Shown: positions 7,972 to 16,698, counted from the stretch's first letter. The stretch is 58,407 nucleotides of DNA from JASLDZ01 sp038226305 (GCA_038226305.1 JBBRQN010000017.1:1-58407); one strand, 5' to 3'. Notes: generated by a model not told the origin, from the sequence alone. A program made the numbers and translations.

Positions 7972-8061
7972 TGGCGGTGACGGTGGGATTCGAACCCACG
8001 ATACCGTTTCCGGTATGACGATTTAGCAAACCGTTGCCTTCAGCCTCTCGGCCACATCACC
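7972..8061 (-). tRNA. tRNA-Ser(GCU)
   Basis: The 90-nt minus-strand sequence folds as a class II tRNA. The acceptor GGTGATG pairs with CGTCACC, the discriminator is G and CCA is encoded. The anticodon loop TTTGCTAAA gives anticodon GCT, and there is a long variable arm. The T-arm reads GGGTTCGAATCCC. It reads serine AGC/AGT codons. Accessory DNA begins directly at its 3' end, which makes it the likely attachment site of the element to its left. Confidence 0.97.
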
Positions 8062-8154
8062 CCACCCACCCCGCCGGGGCTCCCGTCGGGGCGTGTGGCG
8101 ATAGCGGTTTTGCGGGCGGGTTGCAAACGGCTCGAAGGCGACCGCTGCGCTGGT

Positions 8155-8166
8155 GTTAACGGGGCG
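8155..8166 (+). promoter_or_regulatory. GTTAACGGGGCG motif upstream of hfsE-like gene
   Basis: The 12-mer GTTAACGGGGCG lies 134 nt before the ATG at 8300. The same word (last bases YG) occurs at 20830 and 29674, upstream of a secreted protein and between divergent flagellar genes. GTTAAC is the core of Caulobacter CtrA sites, so a cell-cycle regulator site is possible. Its position argues against the GTG at 8153 as the start of the following gene. Confidence 0.4.
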
Positions 8167-8299
8167 CTCAGCGCCGCCGTGCCAGAGTCGGGCTCACCAG
8201 CCCCTGCCGCCACCCGGAACCCAGCCCGCCTTGGCCGTCGTCGATCTCTCCAGGCCCGCCACTCCCCTTTCGGAGGCCCCCCGCCCCGTCCGCGGACCC

Positions 8300-9709
8300 A
8301 TGCGGCCGCAGCGGCTCGCGCCGGTGCGCGAACGGCTGAGCGGGGCGTCGCTGAAGCTCGCCTTCCAGAGGCTGGATGCCGCAGCCCTCGCCGTGGCAAT
8401 CTCGGTCACCGCCCCGGTCGCAGGCGTCGCCCTGCTAGCCCAGCCCTTGATCGCCGTGCTGCCGCTGGTGGTCGGAGCGGGCGTGGCGGCTGCGGTGGCT
8501 CGCGCAGGCTCGGCCTATGCCTTTAGGGCGCGCGAGGCCCTTTGGGTTGAGCTGGCGCGCATTCTGGCCGCCGCGGTCGTAGGCAGCGCCACGACGGTCC
8601 TGGCGGCCCAGCTCGTCGGTCGCGGTGCGATGCCGGGGGCGCTCGCCTTTGCGGCGGTGGCTCCGTTCGCCCTGGCCTGCACGCACACCTATGCCTGGAT
8701 GCGCGTCCGCGGCTGGCGACGCGCCGGGCGCCTGACACCCAACATCGTGGTGGTGGGGGCCACCGAGACCGCCGCCCTCCTGATCGAACAGGCGATGCAC
8801 AGCGGCGACGTGGCGGTTCTGGGAGTGTTCGACGATCGCGCCGCCCGCGCCAGCCAACGCCTGCACGGCGTTCCGGTGCTGGGGCCAGTGGACGCCCTCA
8901 TCGACCACAAGCTCGTGCCCTACGTGGATCGGATCGTGATCACCCTGGGGGCCGCCAGCCCGGCGCGTGTGGCGAGTCTGGTGCAGCGCCTGCGGTACCT
9001 GCCGACCACGGTGACCATCCTGAACGAAGGCGCGGCCGCCAGCGGCATCGGCGGCGTTCTGAACACGGGCCTGTCGAGCCCCAGCGGCCCGCAACGCGAC
9101 GAGGCGCGAGCGGGGGCCAAGCGCGCGCAGGACGTGGTGCTCGCAGGTGCGCTGACACTGCTTGCCGCCCCCGTGATGGCGGCGGTGGCGCTGGCCGTGC
9201 GGATGGACAGCCCCGGCCCGCTCCTGTTCCGCCAGCGTCGTCTCGGCTTCAACAACGAGCCGATCACGGTGTGGAAATTCCGCTCCATGCGCCATGAGGC
9301 GGCCGACGCCCATGCGACCCGGCAGGTGACCGCCGACGACGACCGCGTGACCCGCGTGGGCCGCTTCATTCGCCGCACCAGCCTGGACGAGCTCCCGCAG
9401 CTCATCAACGTGCTCACCGGGCAGATGAGCCTCGTGGGGCCCCGCCCTCACGCCATCGGCATGAAGACCGCGGGGGAGGACTCCACCCTCCTCGTGGCCG
9501 AATACGCCTGGCGCCACCGGATGAAGCCCGGCATCACCGGCTGGGCGCAGATCAACGGCTCGCGCGGCCCGGTCCACACGGCCGACGACGTGCGCCGCCG
9601 CGTGGCGCTCGACCTCGACTACATCGCCCGCCAGGGGTTCTGGTTCGACCTCTACATCCTGGCCCTGACGCTCCCGCGCCTTCTGGGCGACAAGGGCGCG
9701 GTGCGCTGA
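8300..9709 (+). CDS. hfsE: Undecaprenyl-phosphate sugar-1-phosphate transferase, HfsE/PssY-like
   Basis: This is a WbaP/WcaJ-type initiating enzyme that loads the first sugar phosphate onto undecaprenyl phosphate at the inner membrane. The N-terminal half has several hydrophobic segments and a CoA-binding-like Rossmann stretch (NIVVVGATETAALLIEQ). The C-terminal bacterial sugar transferase domain has a membrane helix, then RQRRLGFNNEPITVWKFRSM, DELPQLINVL, SLVGPRP and KPGITGWAQINGSRG, all diagnostic. The frame is open from GTG 8153; I prefer ATG 8300 (469 aa), because the upstream part is low-complexity and carries a regulatory-looking motif, but neither start has a good ribosome binding site. 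It heads the polysaccharide operon. C. crescentus has three redundant enzymes of this type (HfsE, PssY, PssZ), so the symbol rests on gene order. Confidence 0.88.
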   Translation: MRPQRLAPVRERLSGASLKLAFQRLDAAALAVAISVTAPVAGVALLAQPLIAVLPLVVGAGVAAAVARAGSAYAFRAREALWVELARILAAAVVGSATTVLAAQLVGRGAMPGALAFAAVAPFALACTHTYAWMRVRGWRRAGRLTPNIVVVGATETAALLIEQAMHSGDVAVLGVFDDRAARASQRLHGVPVLGPVDALIDHKLVPYVDRIVITLGAASPARVASLVQRLRYLPTTVTILNEGAAASGIGGVLNTGLSSPSGPQRDEARAGAKRAQDVVLAGALTLLAAPVMAAVALAVRMDSPGPLLFRQRRLGFNNEPITVWKFRSMRHEAADAHATRQVTADDDRVTRVGRFIRRTSLDELPQLINVLTGQMSLVGPRPHAIGMKTAGEDSTLLVAEYAWRHRMKPGITGWAQINGSRGPVHTADDVRRRVALDLDYIARQGFWFDLYILALTLPRLLGDKGAVR

Positions 9710-9713
9710 GCCC

Positions 9714-11210
9714 ATGCTGAAGAAGGGCCTGCTCGGCTATCTGCCCGTGAACGTGGTGCAGGCCGTGGCCGGCTTCGGCGCGGTGACAGCGTTCACACGA
9801 TTGCTCAGCCCCACCGACTACGGGGCCTATGCTCTGGGCTTCTCGGTGATGAGCCTCGTTCACACCTGCCTCTTCACCTGGCTCGAAGCGTCGCTGGCGC
9901 GGTTCCACGCGGCCGAGGCCGACGAGGCGGCGCGGGCCAACCTCTTCGCCACGATCCGCACTGCCTACCTGTCGCTGATCCTTGGGGTGCCGCTGGTGGC
10001 GGCGGTAGTGATCTGGCTCCTGCCGCTCTCGCCGCCGGTGCGCTGGGCGGTGGGGGCGGGCGTAGGGGCGATCGTCACCCGCAGCCTCCTCAAGCTCATC
10101 CAGGAGCGGCGCCGGGCGGCGGGCGAAGTGGCCGGCTATGCCCGGTTGGACATGCTGCAGACCGGCGGCGGGTTCCTGCTGGGCATGGGGCTGGCGGCTG
10201 CGGGCTTCGGGGCTGCAGCGCCCCTGATCGGCGGCGGAGTGGCGGCGGGGGCCTGTCTCCTCTTCGCCCTGCCCGCCGAGGCGCACCGCGCGCGCGCGGG
10301 CCAGTTCGAGATGGCGCGGCTACAGACCTATGCCGCCTACGGCCTGCCCCTCTCCCTGTCTCTGGTGATGAGCCTGGCGCTGGCCACCACCGACCGTTTC
10401 GTTCTCGCCGCCTATCTGAACGAGGGCGCGGTGGGGGCCTATCACGCGGGCTACAGCCTCTCGTCTCGCACGCTGGACGTACTGTTCATCTGGTTCGGCA
10501 TGGCGGCCGGACCCGCGGCGGTCGCTGCGCTGGAGCGCGGCGGGCAGGCCGAGCTGCGCGGGATGGCTCTGGCCCAGTCCCGCCTGATCGTGCTCGTCGC
10601 CCTGCCTGCGGCCGTGGGCCTGGCGCTGGTGGCCAATCCCCTGGCGGACCTGATGGTCGGCGAGGCGTTGCGCTCGGGCGCGGCCCGGGTCACGCCATGG
10701 ATCGCGGCGGGTGCGCTGTTCTCCGGCCTGACCACCTACTATTTCCACACAGCCTTCACCCTGGGGCGACGCACCAAGCGCCTGCTGGTGGCGATGGCGA
10801 TTCCGGCTGGGGTGAACCTCGTGCTGGCCCTCGTGCTCATCCCCCGCTTCGGCCTGGACGGCGCGCTGTGGGCCACCACGGCGAGCTATGCCCTGGGGCT
10901 CGTCGCGTCCGTGTCTCTGGGCCGGGCCGCCCTGCCGCTGCCGATCCCGTGGGGCACGCTGGGCAAGGCCGGTCTCGCCTGCGCGGCGATGGCGGCGGCT
11001 CTTCTGGCGCTGCCCTCGCCTGGCGGGCTTGCAGAGCTGGCGCTGAAGGCGGCGGTGGGCGCAGGCGTCTACGCGGCGGTCGCGCTGATCCTCGACGTGG
11101 CGGGCGTGCGGGGGCACGCGCGATCCACCCTCGGCCGGCTCATGTCGAGAAACGTGGGCACCGGTTCGTCGGCCGAGGCCGGGGCGCAGAAGGCCACCCT
11201 CGATGTCTGA
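9714..11210 (+). CDS. hfsF: Polysaccharide repeat-unit flippase, HfsF-like (Wzx)
   Basis: The 498-residue protein is made of about 12-14 hydrophobic segments, as in the Wzx/MOP exporter superfamily. The N-terminus LPVNVVQAVAGFGAVTAFTRLLSPTDYGAYAL is the typical first helix and loop of this family. It should flip lipid-linked oligosaccharide across the inner membrane. It starts 4 nt after the transferase stop and ends 8 nt inside the next gene, so it is translated as part of the operon. The order transferase, flippase, glycosyltransferase, deacetylase is that of hfsEFGH in Caulobacter. Confidence 0.88.
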   Translation: MLKKGLLGYLPVNVVQAVAGFGAVTAFTRLLSPTDYGAYALGFSVMSLVHTCLFTWLEASLARFHAAEADEAARANLFATIRTAYLSLILGVPLVAAVVIWLLPLSPPVRWAVGAGVGAIVTRSLLKLIQERRRAAGEVAGYARLDMLQTGGGFLLGMGLAAAGFGAAAPLIGGGVAAGACLLFALPAEAHRARAGQFEMARLQTYAAYGLPLSLSLVMSLALATTDRFVLAAYLNEGAVGAYHAGYSLSSRTLDVLFIWFGMAAGPAAVAALERGGQAELRGMALAQSRLIVLVALPAAVGLALVANPLADLMVGEALRSGAARVTPWIAAGALFSGLTTYYFHTAFTLGRRTKRLLVAMAIPAGVNLVLALVLIPRFGLDGALWATTASYALGLVASVSLGRAALPLPIPWGTLGKAGLACAAMAAALLALPSPGGLAELALKAAVGAGVYAAVALILDVAGVRGHARSTLGRLMSRNVGTGSSAEAGAQKATLDV

Positions 11211-12144
11211 GGCCCGGCTCACGCGCGCACCGAACCTGCGCTGGAACGCGGCGATGCCGGTTCTCTCGGTGCTGATCCCGTTTCACGGCCACGACCCGGC
11301 CCCCCTGCTGCAACGGCTCGACGACGAGGCCGCGGCGCTGCATGGCCGCGTCGAGGTGGTGCTGCTGGATGACGGCAACCCCAGCCCGGAGTTCAGCGAT
11401 GCCGCGGCTGAGGCCATCGCCGCCTCCGCCCTCCCCGCCCTCCTACTCACACTGCGACCCAACGAGGGCCGCTCGAAGGGCCGCAACCGCCTGGCCGCTG
11501 CGGCGCGGGGGCCGTGGTTCCTGTTCCTCGACAGCGACATGGCGCCGGACTCTCCGGATTTTCTCGCCCGCTGGCTGGCCCTGATCGAGGCCGAGGCCCC
11601 CGCCTGCGCCGTGGGCGGCTTCTCGCTGGAGCAGGCGAGGCCCGGTCCGGCCCACCGTCTGCACGCGGCCCTGCAGGCCCGCGCCGAATGTGCGCCCGTG
11701 GCGGTGCGCAAGACCAACCCGGCCAAATACGTCTACACCTCCAACCTCCTCGTGCGCCGAGACGTGTTCGAGGCCGAAGCCTTCGACGAGGGCTTCACCG
11801 GCTGGGGCTGGGAGGATGTGGAGTGGGGCATGCGTGTGGCCCGGCGGTTCGGCGTGACCCACGTGGACAACCCGGCCAGCCACCTCGGCCTCGACACCGC
11901 CACGCAGCTCGCCGGAAAATACGCCCAGTCGGCCGCCAACTTCGCCAGGGTTCTGGCCCGCCACCCCGACGTGGTGAAGGGCTACCCCAGCTATCGCGTC
12001 GCCAGGGCGTTGAGCCAGCTGCCCGGGCATCGCCTCATGGGCTCCGCTTTCCGCATGCTCGCCCTGTCGGAAGCTGCGCCGCTGAACGTGCGGGTGGCGG
12101 CCATGAAACTGCACCGCGCAGCCCTCTACGCCGAGGTGCTGTGA
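11203..12144 (+). CDS. hfsG: Family 2 glycosyltransferase, HfsG-like
   Basis: The 313-residue cytoplasmic enzyme has a GT-A fold. The nucleotide-sugar part begins VLSVLIPFHGHD, with VVLLDDG, the acid motif LDSDMAPD (about residues 109-116) and the acceptor-side motif GWGWEDVEWGMR (about 200-211) seen in GT2/GT7-type enzymes. It probably adds a (N-acetyl)hexosamine to the lipid-linked repeat. It overlaps the flippase by 8 nt and the deacetylase by 1 nt. Sugar specificity cannot be read from the sequence. Confidence 0.87.
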   Translation: MSEARLTRAPNLRWNAAMPVLSVLIPFHGHDPAPLLQRLDDEAAALHGRVEVVLLDDGNPSPEFSDAAAEAIAASALPALLLTLRPNEGRSKGRNRLAAAARGPWFLFLDSDMAPDSPDFLARWLALIEAEAPACAVGGFSLEQARPGPAHRLHAALQARAECAPVAVRKTNPAKYVYTSNLLVRRDVFEAEAFDEGFTGWGWEDVEWGMRVARRFGVTHVDNPASHLGLDTATQLAGKYAQSAANFARVLARHPDVVKGYPSYRVARALSQLPGHRLMGSAFRMLALSEAAPLNVRVAAMKLHRAALYAEVL

Positions 12145-12923
12145 TGAACGCCATGACCATCAATGCCGACGGCACGCATCGGGCCGATGGCTCCCTGAAA
12201 GGCAAGCTGCGGCGTCGCCTCGTGCGCCTCGCCCACCGCCGCGCCGCCACTCGCACGCCCGACGCCCCCATGCTGAGCTTCAGCTTCGACGACGCCCCGG
12301 CCTCGGCCTTTCGCGAAGGGGGGGCGATCCTGTCCGCCAAAGGGATGCGCGCGACGTATTTCGTGTGCGCCGGGCTCGACGGGCTCAGCGGCCCGATGGG
12401 CGACTACGGCACCCGCGCCGACATCACCGCGGCCCACGCCGCCGGCCACGAGATCGCCGACCACACCTTCTCACACGCCGACGTGGGCGAGGCCTCAGGC
12501 GAAGCGGTGGCCGCCGACCTCGATCGCAACGCCACGGCCCTGCAGGGCTGGGGCGTGCCCGCACCGACGACCTTCGCCTACCCGTTCGGAGACGTGGGAT
12601 TCGCATCCAAGCGCGTGGTGGGGCAGCGCTTCGCCCTATCACGCGGCCTGCACCACGGCCTCCTCCAGGCCGGCACCGATCTCGCCCAGGCCCCGGCCGT
12701 GGGAGTGGAAGGTGACGGCGGCGAGGCGCTGGCGCAGGGTTGGCTGGAGCGGCTTTCGCAGCAGCGCGGCTGGCTGATCCTGTTCAGCCATGCAGTGACG
12801 GCCTGCGCCTCGCCCTTCGGCATGTCGGAGTCGGCCCTGGCCGGCCTAGCCGACGCCGCGACCCGCCGCGGGTTCGACGTGGTGACCGTGGCCGAGGGCG
12901 CCAGGCGGGTGCGCGCCGGATGA
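12144..12923 (+). CDS. hfsH: Polysaccharide N-deacetylase, HfsH-like (NodB family, CE4)
   Basis: The 259-residue protein has the NodB catalytic set: FSFDD (residues 46-50; base and metal-binding Asp), HEIADHTFSH (102-111; metal-binding His residues) and FAYPFGD (about 145-151). A C-terminal LILFSHAV carries the second catalytic His. No signal peptide is seen, which fits the cytoplasmic placement reported for Caulobacter HfsH. It removes acetyl groups from N-acetylglucosamine residues, which in Caulobacter is needed for holdfast adhesion and anchoring. The ATG overlaps the upstream stop (TGATG). Confidence 0.9.
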   Translation: MNAMTINADGTHRADGSLKGKLRRRLVRLAHRRAATRTPDAPMLSFSFDDAPASAFREGGAILSAKGMRATYFVCAGLDGLSGPMGDYGTRADITAAHAAGHEIADHTFSHADVGEASGEAVAADLDRNATALQGWGVPAPTTFAYPFGDVGFASKRVVGQRFALSRGLHHGLLQAGTDLAQAPAVGVEGDGGEALAQGWLERLSQQRGWLILFSHAVTACASPFGMSESALAGLADAATRRGFDVVTVAEGARRVRAG

Positions 12924-13831
12924 AGCCCGTCGCCATCATGACCCCCACCCTGCGCCGCCCGGAAAGCCTGGCCCGCGCCCTGCGCTCTCTCAGCGCTCAG
13001 ACGGCGCGCGAGGCGCTGATCGCGCAGGTGGTGGTGGTGGACAACTCGCCCGAAGGCTCCGCCCGGGAGACGGTCACGGCGCTCACGGCAGAGACCGGCC
13101 TGCCGCTGGTGTATTTGCACGAGCCGCACCCGGGCGTCGCCACCGCCCGCAACCGGGGCCTCTCGGCGATCACGGCTGAGCATGTGGCCTTCCTCGACGA
13201 CGACGAGGAGGCTCCGCCCGAATGGCTGGAGCGCCTGTTCGCCCTGCACACCACCCTTGGCGCCGACGTCACCTTCGGCCCGGTACGCGGCGTGGCGGAG
13301 GGTGCCCTCCCGGCGGAGCGCGCCTACCTTGACCACTTTTTCTCGCGGATCGGCCCCGACGTTTCAGGCCCGACGGAACGGGGCTGGGGCTGCGGCAACT
13401 CTCTCATGCGGCGCGCCACCGCCCTGACCGGCGACGCCCCGTTCGATACCGCCGGCGACGAGTCGGGCGGCGAAGACGACCGGCTGTTCCTGCAGCTCTC
13501 CAGCGCGGGCGCCCGCTTTGCGTGGGCGGCCGATGCCTGGGTGTGGGAGCACGCGCCCCCCAACCGCACCACCGCCCGCTATGCCCTCGGCCGCGCCTTC
13601 GCCTACGGGCAAGGGCCGACCCGCCACGCCCTGCGCCAGGGCCGCCCGCTGGAGGCCGCCCGATGGGTGGCTTTGGGGGCCGCCCAGGCCGCCCTGTTCG
13701 GCGCAGCGACCACGCTTGCGTTCGCTTTGCGACGCCCGAACCGGTTCTTCATGGCCGACCGCGCCGCCCGCGGCATGGGCAAGATGATGTGGCGCACGCC
13801 CACCCATTTCTACGGCCGCGCAGCGCTCTAG
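12920..13831 (+). CDS. Family 2 glycosyltransferase, last gene of the holdfast-like operon
   Basis: The 303-residue protein begins with a GT2 core (VAIMTPTLRRPESLARALRSL, VVVDNS, ATARNRGL, AFLDDDEE at about residues 91-98) and a GGEDDRLFLQL acceptor motif. A hydrophobic stretch near residues 250-270 may associate with the membrane. It starts in a 4-nt overlap with the deacetylase, so it belongs to the same operon. HfsJ and HfsL are GT2 enzymes of the Caulobacter holdfast pathway; I cannot tell which, if either, this one matches. It converges with and overlaps the FabH-like gene by 4 nt. Confidence 0.85.
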   Translation: MKPVAIMTPTLRRPESLARALRSLSAQTAREALIAQVVVVDNSPEGSARETVTALTAETGLPLVYLHEPHPGVATARNRGLSAITAEHVAFLDDDEEAPPEWLERLFALHTTLGADVTFGPVRGVAEGALPAERAYLDHFFSRIGPDVSGPTERGWGCGNSLMRRATALTGDAPFDTAGDESGGEDDRLFLQLSSAGARFAWAADAWVWEHAPPNRTTARYALGRAFAYGQGPTRHALRQGRPLEAARWVALGAAQAALFGAATTLAFALRRPNRFFMADRAARGMGKMMWRTPTHFYGRAAL

Positions 13832-14949
13832 CCGTGGGTGTAGGCGAAGCCGGCGAAGATGTGCTTGGTCGCTTCGGCACCGAGCACGCAGACGGTTTCG
13901 CCCTGAGACAGGCGATCTGACAGTTCCGACAGGGCCAGCCAGATTGCCGCCGAACCCGTGTTGCCTACGCGGTCGGCGTTGATGAACACCCGCTCGGCCG
14001 GAACGCCCAGCCGTCGCTGGAACTGCGCCGCCAGGCGTCCGCTCGCCTGATGGGGCAGCACGCGATCGGCGTCGAAGGGGCCAAGGCCCAGCGCCTGCGC
14101 TGCGGCGGCCCCGCGCAGGAACAGCTCGGCCCCGCTTTCCCGCACCCCTGCGTAGTCGTGATCGAAGGCGAGGACGGCGTGGTCGGTGAAGGGATGCGCC
14201 GATCCCCCCTCGCGGCGCTGCAGGCCGGGGGCGCGGCCTGCGCCCACCTGCCCCATGAACAGATTGGTGAGCGACGCGCCCTGCGTGGTCTCATCGGCCC
14301 GATCCAGAACCACAGCGCCGGCCGCGTCGCCCATCATCACGAGGTTGACGAGCTGGCCGAGATCTTGCCCTGCACGGACCGGATCCAGATGCACCGATCC
14401 GGTCTCCGACCCCACGATCGCGACCGGGCCGCAGCCGGGCGTCGCGAGGAGGCCCTGCGCGATCACGAGCGCGTTGGTGAACCCCGTGCAGGCCTGTCGA
14501 AGCTCCATGTGTGGCCCGTGGAAGTCCATCAGGTCGGCCACCAGCGAAATGTTCGACGGGATCGGCAGGGCGGGCGTTGCGGTGTGGCCGATCAGATAGC
14601 TGAGGGCGTTGGCCTTGACGCCGGCGGCGTCCAGGGCGCGACGCAGGGCGCGAGCGGCCAGTTCCGGGTTGGAGTCGCCGGCACGCGGCCCCTCGCGGGC
14701 GTGGTCGAAGTCGCGGCAGATGTGGCGGGTGCGAACGCCCAGCTTGTCGGCGTAGAGCGCACCGCGCTCAGCCAGCTGGGTACCGAATCGGCGGTCGAGG
14801 CGGGCGAGAAGCTCCGCGGTGGCGATGGGCTCTCCCGGCAGGGCGTGGCCGATGCCGCGCACTTGCAGGCGACGCGTATCGGTCCACAGGCGAGGGCCAG
14901 CCTCCGCCGTGGCGTCGGCGGGGCGATCTTCGAGGGAGCTGAAAAGCAT
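13828..14949 (-). CDS. 3-oxoacyl-ACP synthase III (FabH-like)
   Basis: The 373-residue thiolase-fold enzyme has the KAS III triad: Cys in ELRQACTGFTNA (about residue 150), His in VLPHQASGRL (about 296) and Asn in DRVGNTGSAA (about 327). The C-terminus contains GAEATKHIFAGFAY in place of the usual glycine-rich G(G/A)G-TWG. It is longer than housekeeping FabH (about 320 aa) by an N-terminal extension of some 30 residues, and it lies outside any fatty-acid gene cluster. It is therefore more likely a specialised FabH homologue that makes a 3-ketoacyl product than the essential FabH. It runs toward the polysaccharide operon and is divergent from the thioredoxin-like gene. Confidence 0.85.
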   Translation of the reverse strand: MLFSSLEDRPADATAEAGPRLWTDTRRLQVRGIGHALPGEPIATAELLARLDRRFGTQLAERGALYADKLGVRTRHICRDFDHAREGPRAGDSNPELAARALRRALDAAGVKANALSYLIGHTATPALPIPSNISLVADLMDFHGPHMELRQACTGFTNALVIAQGLLATPGCGPVAIVGSETGSVHLDPVRAGQDLGQLVNLVMMGDAAGAVVLDRADETTQGASLTNLFMGQVGAGRAPGLQRREGGSAHPFTDHAVLAFDHDYAGVRESGAELFLRGAAAAQALGLGPFDADRVLPHQASGRLAAQFQRRLGVPAERVFINADRVGNTGSAAIWLALSELSDRLSQGETVCVLGAEATKHIFAGFAYTHG

Positions 14950-15110
14950 CGAGGCCTCGACCAGTGCGGGAGGCCGTCACTCAGGCCTCACCCCCACTTC
15001 GTCGCGGCCACGCCCGAGGTTACGCGCTCAGCCCGCCTGTAACCTCGTCGCGCCCAGGAGCGAAGGAGCTGTCGGAGGCGGCGAGCGCCTCGCCGACAGG
15101 AGATCCCGCC

Positions 15111-15509
15111 ATGTCCCGCATCGACTATCTCACCGCCCTGACCTTCGCGGCGGCCGCGGCTGCTATCAGTTCGCCCGCCTTCGCCGCAGACATCCAGCCC
15201 TTCGACCAGGCCGTGTTCCAGGAGGCGCAGGCGCAAGGCCGCCCCATCCTGGTGGACGTCCACGCCGGCTGGTGCCCCATCTGCCACCTGCAGGCCCCGA
15301 CCCTGAGCCGGCTGGCGAGCGACCCCGCCTTCGACAAGCTCCTGATCCTGCGCCTGAACTACGACAAGCAGAACGACGAGAAGCGTGCGCTGGGCGCGCG
15401 GATGCAGAGCACGCTGATCGCCTTCAAGGGCAAGACCGAGACCGGCCGCTCGGTAGGCGTGACCAATCGCGACGCGATCACGGCCCTCGCCCAGACCGCC
15501 CTGAACTAG
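15111..15509 (+). CDS. Periplasmic thioredoxin-like protein
   Basis: The 132-residue precursor has a signal peptide (MSRIDYLTALTF to SPAFAA, cleavage near residue 23) and a thioredoxin domain with the active site WCPIC (about residues 54-58). The fold continues with the FKGKTETGRSVG strand pair. The start was chosen at ATG 15111 because CAGGAG precedes it and the signal peptide begins there; longer in-frame starts would bury it. It stands 28 nt before a CcdA-type membrane protein, which should supply its reducing power, so the two probably act as a periplasmic disulfide reductant pair. Confidence 0.87.
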   Translation: MSRIDYLTALTFAAAAAAISSPAFAADIQPFDQAVFQEAQAQGRPILVDVHAGWCPICHLQAPTLSRLASDPAFDKLLILRLNYDKQNDEKRALGARMQSTLIAFKGKTETGRSVGVTNRDAITALAQTALN

Positions 15510-15537
15510 CCCCACCGCGAAGCCGGAAAGCCGTGCG

Positions 15538-16260
15538 ATGAACCCCCTGACCCTTGGCGCGGCCCTGGCGGCTGGCGTGCTGACCGTGCTCTCCCCGTGC
15601 GTGCTGCCGATCCTGCCCGTGGTGTTCGGGTCGGCGTCGGGTCAGGGGCGACTGGCCCCCGTGGCGCTGGCGGGAGGGGTGGCGCTGTCGTTCACGGCGG
15701 TGGGCCTCTTCATCGCCACCGTCGGGTTCAGCCTGGGGCTGGAGGCCTCCGTGTTTCAGCGGATCGCCGGCCTGCTTCTGATCGTCTTAGGCCTGGTGCT
15801 GCTGGTGCCCTGGCTGCAGGCCCGGGCGGAGGCGGCGCTCGCCCCGCTCTCGGCCTGGGCATCGGAGCGCACGGGCCGCGTCTCCGGAGCGGGCGTCTGG
15901 GGCCAGGCGGGTCTCGGCCTGCTCCTCGGCGCCGTGTGGAGCCCGTGCGTGGGGCCGACGCTGGGCGCCGCATCCCTGCTCGCGAGCCAGGGGCGCGACC
16001 TGGCGGCGGCGGGCCTGACCATGCTGGCCTTCGGGCTTGGGGCCGCCGCACCCCTGCTCCTGATCGGAACCGCCTCCCGGGCAACGCTGGCCAGGGTGCG
16101 CGGCGGGCTCGGCAAGGGCGGACGCTGGGGCAAGAGGCTACTCGGCGGCGGCATGGTCACCGCGGGCCTCCTGGCGCTCACCGGGTTGGATCGCGTGCTG
16201 GAGACGGTGCTGGTGGAAGCCTCACCCGCCTGGCTGACGCAGCTGACCAGCGCCATCTGA
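15538..16260 (+). CDS. CcdA/DsbD-type thiol electron transporter
   Basis: The 240-residue protein has six predicted membrane helices and two redox cysteines in the paired motifs SPCVLPILP (about residues 20-28) and SPCVGPTLG (about 139-147), typical of CcdA and the central domain of DsbD. It moves reducing equivalents from cytoplasmic thioredoxin to the periplasm. The preceding gene encodes the likely periplasmic acceptor. The role could be cytochrome c maturation or peroxide and thiol repair; no other cytochrome c maturation gene is nearby. Confidence 0.88.
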   Translation: MNPLTLGAALAAGVLTVLSPCVLPILPVVFGSASGQGRLAPVALAGGVALSFTAVGLFIATVGFSLGLEASVFQRIAGLLLIVLGLVLLVPWLQARAEAALAPLSAWASERTGRVSGAGVWGQAGLGLLLGAVWSPCVGPTLGAASLLASQGRDLAAAGLTMLAFGLGAAAPLLLIGTASRATLARVRGGLGKGGRWGKRLLGGGMVTAGLLALTGLDRVLETVLVEASPAWLTQLTSAI

Positions 16261-16329
16261 CGCGCAGGGCGGCCTCGCCGTTGCGGTGCTAGGCTGCTCC
16301 CACCCCATGACCATGCGAGGAGCGGCGGA

Positions 16330-16698
16330 ATGTCGGTCACGAAGTTGCTTTCTGTGCGCGGCAAGCGGTTGCCGCCCCGGCCCCGGGCGGAGGAGCGCGC
16401 GGAGCACAGGGGCCGGCGCAAGTTCGCCAGCGGCGCGCTGGACCAGGCGGCCTCGATCCTCGGGTCCATGTCGTCGAGCGTCTTCGTGCTGGGGCTGATC
16501 GTGCCCTACTTCGCCGCCTTTTCCGGCGTGTCGATGATGCGGGCGTCGGCCCTACTCACCGAAGCGATGTCGGCCCTGGCCCTTTCGCTGGCGACCACCG
16601 TGGCCGCCGTCACACTCAAAGGCCTGGCCCGGCGGGAAGAGGACGACGGACGCGCCTATGCGAAGAGCGCTGACTCCCTTCAGGCCGGAGACGATTGA
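16330..16698 (+). CDS. Small membrane protein of unknown function
   Basis: The 122-residue protein has a basic N-terminal tail (about residues 1-35, rich in Arg and Lys) and two hydrophobic segments (about 48-68 and 75-95), followed by an acidic tail. GAGGAGCGG lies upstream of the ATG. The stop overlaps the start of the next small membrane protein (TGATG), so the two are co-translated. The positive tail predicts a cytoplasmic N-terminus. No family is recognised. Confidence 0.65.
   Translation: MSVTKLLSVRGKRLPPRPRAEERAEHRGRRKFASGALDQAASILGSMSSSVFVLGLIVPYFAAFSGVSMMRASALLTEAMSALALSLATTVAAVTLKGLARREEDDGRAYAKSADSLQAGDD

Noticed and set aside
7811..8029. Minus-strand frame reading through the tRNA-Ser gene
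   Set aside because: Its N-terminal part is the translated tRNA; such frames are common artefacts.
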